Source of the DNA: Parietaria judaica
Lineage: Eukaryota; Streptophyta; Magnoliopsida; Rosales; Urticaceae
Reading direction: 5' to 3'
Length of the DNA stretch: 64,000 nucleotides
Assembly: GCA_954871525.1 (NCBI GenBank)
Contig: OX940869.1
Span: 27,184,001 to 27,248,000 of the forward strand
A model generated the notes under the pieces. It had not been told where the DNA came from. It searched no databases and saw only the letters and a program-made list of their open reading frames with translations. Each line of letters starts with the position of its first letter. Positions within the stretch are counted from its first letter, which is position 1. The translations under genes and the position numbers were made by a program. Below, piece by piece: positions 25,001 to 37,000 of this stretch.

Positions 25001-28000
25001 CACGTCCTGTCTGGCCGGGGTACGAAAATTGGAGTCTCCCTAGGGTTATTAACTTTAGCCATATTGGTGAGTGGCCCGGGTTCGAGACTCAAGTTTTCCT
25101 GGGGGTTAATACCTTAGGAAGTCGGTTCAGCGCTCGGTTGCCCACGGTCTTGTGTTGGGATCGTGTTACGCGTGCCTGCAGACGTGGTGTTTCTCACCTC
25201 GTTGGATCCGGGGGTCTCCTGTGACTCTGAGAAATCGAGGACCCTTCCCGGAATTACATTTCGGCGAGGTGCAGCGGAGAGCTGAAACCGAATGGAACCC
25301 ATCACCTCCGTCAGTGTTCCTTCGATCCGAGACTGGTTCGAATTCAGGTCTTCCAACTTTTTCTCCAACTCCTTGTTCGTCTCGTTTCCCTTCTCGATCT
25401 GTTAAGATGATCCATCAGCGCCTTCACAGCGGGGTCCTGCGGCTGGATGGCCGGGTTGACCTCGGGCTGATTTGGCAGAGTTGATCCAGTAGGGTTAGAT
25501 GTTTTCCGTGACCCTGTGCCTGCCATTTTTCAGCTCGAAGAGTGGATTCGTAAAGTGTAGGAATGAATTGATCTTTCCCACAGACGGCACCAAGCTGTTG
25601 ATGTGAATAATCACGACCAACTGTCACGAAGTGATCGCACCTCGATACAATATAAAAGATATTGGATATCAATGATTCGTAGTGAACCCACTTTGAGAAA
25701 AATGACGAAGACGGTGAACAATAAGTAAATTGAATAGTGAGGATAAAAAGAATACCATTTCTTGATCACGAAATGATTACAGAGTGTGAATGTAGAGAGG
25801 TTTGTATTAAGAGATCGTGTCCTCTTATTTACATCGTAAGCCCCTATTTATAGCCTAAGTACAACGTCTATATCTCTATTACGTGCAGCAGCTATAAGAC
25901 CGAGTTCCTCCCCTCGTGCTTTGCTTGGATGCCATGTGTAAAGTCGATTCCGCTGTGCTAGGTCTTCTTCGATGTGGCAGCCGTTTGAGTTGGTCAGTGT
26001 AGGAGAATTGTGCCTGATCTTGTGGACTGTTTGGTCTTCGAGGACTGGCCCACGAAGCGTGTGACCTTTGAATAGGCCTTCCTTGGTGTAATGGGCCATC
26101 TTCGTGCTAAAGCCCACATCGTGCACCGTGGAGGCTTGCTCTTTGATTAAGGTGTCCTTTCGGGATGGTAGCTATGCTTGATGTCGTATGCCAATTGAGA
26201 GGCCACGACACTTTCGTTTCGCGGCTTAGGGGCAAGTTCACTGTCGTTTTGTGAGGGGACGAAGTCCCACATAACCAGTAAGTTTAAAGCAATAGGTACT
26301 AAAATTTAATCTCAAATTGGTCTGGGGATTTTGAATGAATTAGAAGTTTGTTTCTATTGTAAGGGGATTCTATAGTATGATGTTTGAGTTGGAAGAAGCT
26401 CTACAAAATGTTTGGAGTCGAGGAGAAATCTACCCTAATCCCGAAAATCTAAAGTTACTAAGTTGCACTCCAAGATCCGATCTTCGTGCTCACAAACCCT
26501 CAACAGCTCAGGTTTGAGTTCATATTCACAACTTAATTTAGGAATTTACGGATAGACAAATTATTTGGATATTGCTAATATTGCTAGGATATTGGTTTGC
26601 CTCTATAAATTGAGAAAAAAACACTTCGGACAATGAAATGGGACATTTTGTAATGTTCCTATAGACATTGGTCTTAAAAAGTCAGCTCAAAAAACTTTTG
26701 AAGTTCCCTCTGCATTAAAGTTCTCTTAGAGTGTTACCTTGAACCATTGAAGTTCCCTTTGCATTTGCAGAGCTGCTCCAGGGTTGAGCTTCAGCGGCCC
26801 CGGCGGCGCTAGAGCAGCTACCTTGTGCAACATGACACCTCTATGGTCGTGGAAGTTCATGATGTCCATTTTGTTCCGAAGACCGTAAATGAGGCTGAAG
26901 ATTGTGGCTTGGCGACACTGAATAGCTATGTCAAATACTCGTCTCGCAATGTACATATCCCAGATAAGAAGTGAATTCGCTTTCACTATACCGGATATAA
27001 ACTCGACATTCCCAGCTTCCACAGCTAAATCAAGAGCATCATGTATCCATGCATTTTCGAGCTTCGCCGCATCCGAAGTATTTTCAATTACTTTACACAT
27101 TTGGTTCAAGAGTTCAATGCTTTGCATATGAAATAATTTCATCTTATATAAGCCTTTGATATCTGCATTCACAATCAACACAATCAATATAGCCAAGGAT
27201 CACAACAAAATATATATACTATTCATTCATAAATTACGGCAGTATAGCATAGAAAAAAGGTGTCTAGACATAAATATATATGACGAATCATACTGCTAGT
27301 CTGTTACTCTGTTATGAACATAAGTTTCTTTTCATCAAAATTCCTTTAATTATGGCTTATGATTTTTAACACGATGATCCCGGTAAAAGTAAACTTTGAT
27401 TTTTTCCGTCGAATTTTTTTCGTCGAATTTAAATGAGAGAAGATGCCAGATAGCTAGATGAGTACATAAATGTGTATCTTAGGTATGATTTAATAGTACT
27501 ATGCTACAAAAACTGACCAACGGCCGTAGAAAAAATTAGACATACTAATGCATCACCTCACATTTGTTAACTTTAAGTATTTTTGCCGCTAATTTCTTCA
27601 TTTTAAACCCCTACCCCTCAGTTGGTCAAAGTTTGGATAACTTTACGGCAACTATCCCTTTTTATTACTTGTGACAACTTTCTCTTTATTTGTATTTTGT
27701 GTTTCTTCCATTAATACAAGACATGAATTAAACCAAACATAAAAATCATGGTTTAAGGGTTTAGCCACACTAAATTTCCGTGGTCTAATCCTCCATCTTC
27801 TGACTCTCAAACGACGGAAAGTTTTCCGTCATTGGACAACATTTCGCCAAAAATGGGGAATTTCTAAGGGATCCCGTACTCGTATTTTGTAGGTTTTTTT
27901 ATTTATTTTTATTCTGTGTCATGTGGAGAAATTGTATAACATGTAATCATATATTGGTAGTTCAAGAGATTTTGACACATGGAAGGTGTGTCATCTTTAA

Positions 28001-31000
28001 CCTCAACGACATTTCTACCAACCGCCAAGATCATTTTCGGAGTTTTATATATTAAACCTCTATGAAAAAAGAGGTGTCGCAATAATTTGAAACAAGGGAG
28101 TGCTTTTTTTTCTTCGTAAATAGAATACATAATAAATGATATAGAATTAAAACATACCTAAAAGATCAAGAATGTATGACCATCCCCATCGTAGTGGACC
28201 CAAGAATACTACAGGGAGTACGATGCACTAGTTAGATATATACACACCAGTCATATATATATAAATAATTATTGACAAGGGCGTAACTAGGAATTTTCGC
28301 GCGAAAAAAATTAAACTATAAGTTCAAAAACAAGAGATCTGATCTTAAAAACTATTTTCTTAACGACAATTATGGTATTGACAACATGACTATATTATCA
28401 CATATTCTTTAATTTAAGAGGAACAATAAAAATAATAAAATACCATACAATTGTTTTTGTTAAATGTGAGGTTATGCTCGACCTTGTTCAACTCATTGGA
28501 TTAAGTCATCAACAAGGTCAATGCTCGACCTTGTACAATTGACCAAGACACGAAGACTACGTCATGAAAACGTAGTCCCAGACGACCTGGTTATAAGCGA
28601 CCAGGTTATGACGAGCAAGTCATTGTGAGTTTAAGCCTGACTTGGCTCAACCCCTAGCAGAGATGTCCCCACCAGAGATTTTCCCACCAGGAACTTCCTT
28701 TCCAGATATTTCCCCACCAGAGCTTCCCCTAGCAGAGAAGGGCCCGAGCAAAAATGCCCCTACCAGGAGTGCCCCCGGGCAGAAGTGGCTCTCTAGCAGA
28801 AGAGCCCCGAGCAGGAATGCCTCGGGCAGAAATACACCCTAGCAGCCCTGCTAGGGACACCCGACCAGAAGTCATCGGAACCCATTCGAGAAGGTGCCAA
28901 ACTTGAGAAGCAAGTTTGAAGATTTGATTTGATTTGATTTCTTGATTATGTTAGGATTCGAATGTAAATTGTAAAGGTTTGATTGAGTCTATTTTAGGAA
29001 GTTTAGCTAGGGTTTTGTTATTTCTGGTCCCCAATAAATACTTGTGTTAGTGTTTATTCTTGTAACTCCCCCTTTATATTTTTTTGCCCTTCCAATTAAT
29101 CAAAGAATATCCTTTCTCCCAAAGCTTTCTTCTTCCTTTATTTTTTTCTTCGTGTGTTCTTCTTTGGTTGCGGATTCAAACAATTAGAATCAACAATTGG
29201 TATCAGAGCGAAGGTGCCAAAGAAGATGTTGTCACCAAGCGAGTCCACCAGAAGAGAGCTGACGACGGCGACAAAATCGGATCAAAGAAAGGGAATGTGA
29301 CGCTCCATTACCCGATGCTCACGAAGAGCAATTACTCGGTGTGGGCGTTGAAGATCGAGTGAACTTGGAGGCGCAAGGAGTTTGGGAGGCTGTGGAAGGC
29401 AGTGATGTCGAAGGGCGCAGGGAGAGGATGGCACTCGCCGCCATCTACTAAGGAGTTCCGGAAGATGTCCTTCTCATGATCGCCGAAAAGGATTCCGCAA
29501 AGGAGGTGTGGTCGACACTTCGAACTATGCACATGGGCGCAGATCGCGTCAAAGATACAAATGTTCAAACCTTGAAGAGTGAATTCGAGGTTCTCCGGAT
29601 GAGCGACGGCGAGTCAATTGACGACTTTGCCATGAAACTCACGTCCATTGTGACCGGCATACGCTCGCTGTGAGAGAAGGTGGAGGAGACCACCGTCGTC
29701 AAGAAGTCTCTGAGCAGTGCCTGACAATTACATGCAGATCGTGACATCGATTGAGCAATTCGACGACCTAAAAACCATGACGGTCGAGGAGGTTATTGGT
29801 CGCCTCAATGCCCATGAGGAGAGACTCCAGGGTTACGGTGACAGAGACGAGGAGAAGCACCTCCTGCTCACGCATGAATAGTGGACGGCCAAACAGAAGA
29901 AAAGCGGGGGAGCAGACTTTTCTTCTAGCTCCTCTGGTCGGAGCAGCTACAGCGGAGACAGCCGAGGACGTGGTAGAGGTCGTGGACGAGGGCGAGGTCG
30001 AGACACGCAAGGTCACGACAGTGGTGCACCCCGTCAAGAAAGCACGACCAGGAGAGACAAGAGCACAGTGAAGTGTTATGATTGTCAAAAGCTTGGGCAC
30101 TTTGCTTCAGAGTGCCGCAGCAGGAACGAAGGCGAGGAAGTGAATCTGACGAGATTCCACGAAGACCAGCCGGTGTTGATGTTTGCCGAACACGGAGGTG
30201 ATCCTGGAAAGAAAAGAAAATGAGGAGACGATCTTGGTAGGCGAGAGAGAGCAGACCTGCCCGGAGAGTAGAGAGCAGATCTGCTCGGAATCCGAGCAGA
30301 GACCAGAGACCAGTGACCAGAGAGCTCCGAGCAGAGAGTATAGAGCAGAGAGCAGAGAGCAGAGACCAGACACTAGAGACCAGAGAGCAGACCTTCTCGG
30401 AGATAGTGTTCCTGATCGAAGACAAGGTTATTGCGAACCTCCTCGTTGACGGAGAGCAGAAAGTCTCTACTGATGTCTGGTACTTAGAAAATGGCGCGAG
30501 CAACCACATGACAGGCGACCGAGCTAAGTTTGAAGAGCTCGATGAGAAGATCACGGGGAGCGTGAAATGCAGCAACGGTTCAATCGTTGAAATTAGAGGC
30601 AGAGGATCCTTCCTGTTCATATGCAAGAACGTTCTTATGCATTATTAAGGACTAATTTTTACTCTCGAATATTTACAACATACGAGTACCAAATAATAGA
30701 GACTGAATATCAGTCCCCTTAACGTTTGGCACCATTATCAGTAGCCAATAAATTTTGACAACTGAAAATCAGTCCCAACTATAATCAGGTACTAATACGT
30801 CAGTCTCAGTTAAGGATTAATAAGGACTAATATTTACTCTTAAATATGTTTATTTTCCTTAGTATTACTAGCACCATAAATAAAGACTGACAATCAGTCT
30901 CCAATACATTGGCGCCATTTTGATTAAAAGGGAACATATATGGGACTGAAATTTAGTAGCCAATAAGTTTTCTCAAAAAATCTTAAAGGACAAATATATA

Positions 31001-34000
31001 TTCTCCACTGAAATTTAGTCTTAAATAAGGAACCAAGTTATTAGCAACTGAAAATCAGTCACTAAGTTTAGTCGGAGGAAAATCAGTCCCGAATAGCATC
31101 AGGTACTGATAAATTAGTCCTAGATACTTAGTATTCGAGACTGATATATCAGTCTTTCGCAAACTAGTCCTAGACGCTAACATTTCTTGTAGTGAACGAG
31201 GACCAACGCCTCATGACCCAGGTGTACTACATCCCAAAGCTGAAGAGTAACATCATCAGCCTCGGACAGATGACAGAGATCGGCAACACAGTGGTGATGT
31301 CTGGTCCCTATATGAAGATATGGAACAGAAGTGGCAACCTGCTGATGAAGGTGAAGAGAACACCGAAGAGGTTGTACAAGATTCTCCTAGAGACAGGTCA
31401 GCCTGTCTGCTTAATGGCGTCCCTAGCAGACCCGGCCTGGTTGTGGCATGCAAGACTTGGGCACGTAAACTTTTACGCGCTCAGGATGATGAGAGAGAAG
31501 AAGATGGCCTTTGAGTTCCCAAGATTGAAAACCCCAACCAGCTGTGCGAATGCTGCATGATCGCAAAACAGGCTAGAGTGTCATTTCCGATCAAGGCCAA
31601 GTTCCGAGTAGAACGACCTCTCCAACTGGTGCATGCGGACCTCTGTGGTCCAATCACCCCAGCAACTCTAGCCGGAAGCAAGTATTTCTTACTACTTGTT
31701 GATGACTACAGTCGCTGGATGTGGATCTACACGCTCAAGGAGAAGAGTGGGGCCTTTGAAATCTTCAAGAAGTTGAAGAGGCTCGTGGAGAATGGGTCAG
31801 AACACAAGATGAAGGTCTTTAGAACAGATCAAGGTGGAGAGTTCACATCCCAGCAGTTCGGAGAGTTCTGCGATGAGGAATGAGTCGAGCGCCACCTGAC
31901 CGCACCGTATACTCCCCAGCAGAATAGTATGGTGGAGAGACGAAATCGGACAGTGATGGACACAGCAAGGAGTTTGCTGAAGAGCATGCAAGTCCCGGCG
32001 AGGTTTTGGGGAGACGCAGTTAGACACGCGGTCTATTTTCTTAACCCTTTGCCAACGAAGGCGCTAGGAGAACGTACTCCCTACCAGGCGTAATTTGGGA
32101 AGAAGCCCCACTTAAAGCACTTGAGGGTGTTTGGTTGCACCGCACATGTGAAGTCTGTGGGTCCCCATCTCATGAAGCTCGATGATAGGAGTCACTCGAT
32201 GATGTACCTTGGCATTGAAGACGGAAGCAAGGCACACAGACTCTTTGACCCCCGACGCGGCAAAATCAAAGTGAGCAGAGACGCCGTGTTCGAAGAAGAG
32301 AAGAAGTTGGATTGGCTTGATTAGAACGGTGAGCCCGAACAGAACTTATTTGAGTTCGAAGTAGAAGATAACGTTGCTGACCAGGAAGGGCCAACAACAT
32401 CCAGCTCGGGTACCCCCACCAGCTTGGGTACCCCTACCAGCTCTAGTACCCCCACCAGAGATTCCTGCACCCAGCCCGAGCAGAACAAGCTCGTCCAGCT
32501 CGGAAGATTCCTCGATCAAGGATGGCCCAAGAGGATTTCGTCCCCTAGCAGAAGTCTACGAAGAGTCTCAGGAAGTGGAGATGAACCTAGAAGAGTTGTC
32601 CTTGTTATGCACCAAGGAGCCGGCCAACTACCAAGAGGCAGCTACCGAGCAGGAATGGCAGAAAGCAATGGAATAGGAGCTGGAGTCCATAGACAAGAAC
32701 GGGACGTGGGAGCTCACCGATCTGCCCAAAGGTGAGAAACCCATTGGCTTGAAATAGGTCTACAAGCTGAAGAATGACACCGAGGGGAATGTCCTAAAGC
32801 ACAAGGCAAGGCTAGTAGCCAAAGGCTACGTGCAGAGGCAAGGAGTTGACTTTGAGGAATTCTTTGCTCTCGTGGCCAGACTAGACACGATCAGTCTCAT
32901 CCTAGTCCTAGCAGCTCATCAAGGTTAGGAGATTCACCACATGGATGTGAAATCGGCATTCTTAAATGGTGACTTCGAGGAAGAAGTCTATGTCAGTCAA
33001 CCAGAAGGTTTTGGCGTGAAGGGCAAGGAGCAGAAGGTATACAAACTCTCCAAGGCTCTATACGGGCTACGTCAAGTTCCTAGAGTGTGGAACATATGCC
33101 TCGACAAGAGCTTGAATAGTCTTGGATTCACAAAGTGCTTCAGGGAGAAGGCAGTGTACACCAAGAGCAGCGGAGAAGTTTTCTGGTCGTCGGAGTGTAT
33201 GTGGACGGCCTGATAGTCACTGGATCCAGCGCAGGAGGCGTAGAAGGGTTCAAGAAGCAAATGATGGCAGAGTTCGAGATGAGTGACCTTGGACTACTTT
33301 CTTACTACCTTGGTATTGAGGTTGAGCCGAAGAAATACTGCATTACGCTGAAGCAGTCGGCCTACGCGAGGAAGAGTCTTAAGCAGTTCGAGATGGCGGA
33401 TTGCAACCCGAGCAAATACCCAATGGAGGCAAAGCTGCTGCTCGGGAAGGTTGCTGAAGGAAGAGAAGTGGATCCCACGAAGTACAAACGCGTGATCGGG
33501 TGCCTGAGGTATGTCACCCACACCTGACCAGACATTTCTCACGCAGTCGGGATAGTTAGTCGTTTCATGGAGAAGCCCACACCAGCAGGCATTGAAGCAC
33601 ATCTTGCGCTACGTGAAGGGAACGACAGACTATGGGACCCAATATGGAAGAGGCAGGGGAGCAGAAAAGCTAGTCGGCTTCATAGACAGTGATCTGTTCG
33701 GTGACATTGATGATAGGAAGAGTACCGGAGGGAAGGGATTCTACCTCAACGGGAAGCTGATCGCCTGGCAGTCTCAGAAACTGAAGACAGTAGCTCTATC
33801 CTCGTGAGAAGCGGAGTTCATGGCAGCAACTGCAACACCGTGTCAAACTATGTGGTTGAAGGGGATACTAAGTGAAGTGACCAGAGCCGAGCAGAAGCCA
33901 GTTACAGTCTACGTGGATAACAAGTCCGCAATAGCACTAATGAAGAACCCAGTGTTTCATGGTTGGAGCAAACACATAGACACTCGGTATCATTATATTC

Positions 34001-37000
34001 GCGAGTGTGTGGAGAAGCGGAAGATCATCGTGGAATTTGTCAGCACGAAGAAGCAGCGGGCAGACATACTCACCAAGGCTCTAGCAAGACTTAAGTTTGC
34101 GAAGATGAGAAAGCTGGTCGGGGTGAAGAACCTCGAACCAAGTCAAGCTTACGGGGGAGAATGTGAGTTTAAGCCTGACTTGGCTCAACCCCTAGCAGAG
34201 ATCTCCCTACCAGAGATCTCCACACCAGGAACTTCCCTACCAGAGATCTCCCCACCAGAGCTTCCCCTAGCAGAGAAGGGCCTGAGCAGAAATGCCCCTA
34301 CCAGGAGTGCCCCCGGGCAGAAGTGGCTCCCTAGTAGAAGATCCCCGAGCAGGAATCCCCGGGCAAAAATACACGCTAGCAGCCCTGCTAGAAACACCCG
34401 ACAATAAGTCATCGGAACCCATTCTAGAAGGTGCCAAACTTGAGAAGCAAGTTTGGAGATTTGATTTTATTTGGTTTCCTGATTCTGTTAGGATTCGAAT
34501 GTAAATTGTAAAGATTTTATTGAGTCTATTTTAAGAAGTTTAGCTAGGGTTTCGTTTTTTCTAGTCCCATATAAATACTAGTGTTAGGGTTTATTCTTGT
34601 AACTCGTCCTTTGTATTTTTTGCCCTTCGAATTAATCAAAGAGAATTCTTTCTCCCAATAGTCATGACGACCACGAACTAGCAGGTCGACGTAGTTGAGA
34701 AGAGTATGAAGTCGGCGTTATTTAGTCGACTGACACAAACAGGGCGGACTCAAATGAAGCCCAACAGGGCTATAGTCCCCCAGCAAAATTGAAAAGCCCA
34801 TTAAGAAATAGCTTATTTTCACTTTAGCCCCTCTAAAAAAATACAAATTAGCCCCCCATATCAGCGTAAAAGTTCATAGCCCAACCTCACACTAAACCTC
34901 CACCAGCCACGTTTTATTTTCTTCTAAGCTTTATTGAGTGTAGGACCCACACAATAAACCAAGTAACCAACCAAGACAATTACTCTTTCTCCCTCACTCA
35001 GACCACGAACGATGAAAGACGAACGACGAACAACCCGCTAGTTCGACCAATCGATTCTCCACCGTTGCCCATTTTACGTTGCTCCGCCACTGTCACCGGT
35101 CACCATCCTCCGCGCTCCGTGATCACTACACTACACCCGCCGCCCTCCGCCCGCCGCGCTCACTGCTCAGCCCTCCCTGCTCTCATTTCTTTGTCTCTCG
35201 TTAGTCGTCCCTTCATCTCAGGCTCTCAGCTCGCCGCGTACTGTCGCCCGTCCCCTGCCCGATGTCTCAGAAAGCATCTAGCTCCAGTCTCAAGGTATTT
35301 TCTTTTTAATTTCAAACCTAACTTCAGAAAACAGCTTTGAATTTTGAATGAAACGATTATCGCTTTTGCTAGTATTACGATTAATTTGTAAATTAGTTGT
35401 CTCAATATTAATTTTGTTAGAATTTTGTGTTGAATTTTGTTAGAAATTTGTGTTGAATTTTGTTAGTTTATATCCGTGTCAAATTAAATTTATAATTTGT
35501 GTTTTTCAGATGAAAACGATCGACGGATTCTTTAAGAGAAAGAGTGTGGAGAAAATAGATTGTGCTTCTAACGACAATGACGTGATTCCTAAAGTTCAAA
35601 AAAATTAAGAGTTTGATATCAACAAAATTCAACGGGATCCGGGAGAACGACCACAAATATTAAAGTATCAACCTCACTTACGAGATGAAGTTCAGAGAGC
35701 TTATATGAAATTCGGTCCTTATCAACCCAAAGGCCCATATCGGAAAAGTAAGAGCGGAAAACAATCAAGAAAATTCCAAAAATCTTGGTTCAGGTTATTT
35801 CCATCGTGGTTGGAATATTCTCCCGAAAAAATAGAGTGTATTGTCTGCCATGTTTCTTATTTAGAAAAGATAGTGCAAATCCTTCAACCGAGGCGTTCAC
35901 AGTTAAAGGATTTAACGCGTGGAAGAAGGTGAGAAACGGAGCTAAATGTGCGTTTCTGACACATATTTGAAAAGATGCAAATTCAACTCATAATAATGCC
36001 AAGAAAGCTTGGAAATATCTTTTGGACCAATCATCTCATATTGAAAAGACTTTTGAAAAGTTTGCAACACAAAACATCAAGGACAATCGACTTCATTTGA
36101 AAACTACAGTCGATGCCGTTCGTTGGCTTACAAAGCAAGGATTTGCTCTTAGGGGTCACGATGAGTCTAACACATCATTGAATCGTGGAAATTTCTTAGA
36201 ATTAAGAAGTTTGGTCGCTAGCTATAATCCTTAAGTTGATGAAGTTTTGAAGAAATCTCCGGGAAATGCGATGTATTACGCACCAAATGTTCAAAAAGAA
36301 ATCCTTCAAATCGTGGCTACTAAAGTGAAGAAAAGTATCCGCGAACAAATTGGTGATGCAAAGTATTGCTTATTGGTTGACAAAGCTCGGGATATTTCTA
36401 AAAAGGAGCAAATGTCTATTGTTTTGAGATACGTTGATAGAGATGGCTTCGTGCAAGAGCACTTTTTTGGGTTGGTTCACATCAAAGATACAAAGGCCTT
36501 GACTTTGAGAGATAATATACTTGAGCTACTTTCTCGGTATAATCTTGACGTTAAATCTATTCGAGGGCAAGGATATGACGGTGCAAGTAACATGCGTGGA
36601 GAGTTTAAGCGGTTACAAGCTTTAATATCTCAAGAATGTCCGCAAGCATATTTTGTCCATTGTTTTGCTCACCGTTTGCAGTTGGCATTAGTTGCCGCAT
36701 CGAACGGCGTTAATCACGTCAACCATTTCTTCATCAACTTGGGTCAGATTATCAATGTGTTGGTGGATCATGTAAGAGAAGTGAGCAATTGAAGGATGCT
36801 CACGTAAAACCCAAAATATATATTATATATATATAAAAAAAAAAGGTGTCAGTCAGGGTTCGATACCCTCTTTTCTCCCCCCCTCTTCTTTTCCTTTTCT
36901 CCCTCTCCTTCCTCCCGTATCTCTCCCTCTCTCTCTGTTCTTAAAAAATTTCTCCCTCAACAAAATGTTCAAAGCTTGACAACTCGGTCACCGGAGCTCC

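Larger units (their letters stand above)
14664..26277 (-). mobile_element. Tat-lineage Ty3/gypsy retrotransposon with antisense extra gene
   Basis: An 11.6-kb element bounded by LTRs of 680 and 682 bp and by the target-site duplication GTAAG (14659-14663 and 26278-26282). On the minus strand the order is 5' LTR (26277-25596), primer binding site, gag, protease, reverse transcriptase, RNase H, integrase, a long 3' region and 3' LTR (15343-14664). The Tat assignment rests on the gag zinc motif CKFHKVYGH, the protease block [13 protein letters not shown], the RNase H block [17 protein letters not shown], and an additional gene in the 3' region on the opposite strand. It sits in intron 4 of the ankyrin gene, in the same orientation. 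Stops and frameshifts make it non-autonomous. Confidence 0.92.
28624..34660 (+). mobile_element. Ty1/copia retrotransposon with TSD GTCAT
   Basis: The 5' LTR (28624-29195) is followed by a primer binding site TGGTATCAGAGCG at 29198. Gag, protease, integrase, reverse transcriptase and RNase H follow in copia order, then a polypurine tract at 34152-34159 and the 3' LTR (34162-34660). GTCAT lies on both sides (28619-28623 and 34661-34665). The 3' LTR lacks about 75 bp near its end that the 5' LTR has. It is antisense to the host gene, in intron 3. A CACTA fragment interrupts protease. Many stops make it non-autonomous. Confidence 0.92.

Noticed and set aside
26726..27196. Separate small ankyrin-like gene
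   Set aside because: The start codon lies upstream of a splice acceptor; the piece fits exactly as exon 4 of the large gene.
29925..30626. 233-codon minus-strand ORF
   Set aside because: It is antisense to copia gag and protease, and arises from low-complexity GAGCAGAGA repeats.
35065..35340. 91-aa plus-strand ORF upstream of the hAT transposase
   Set aside because: It is a Pro/Arg/Ser-rich chance frame in the GC-rich leader; the transposase start fits better at about 35261 in another frame.
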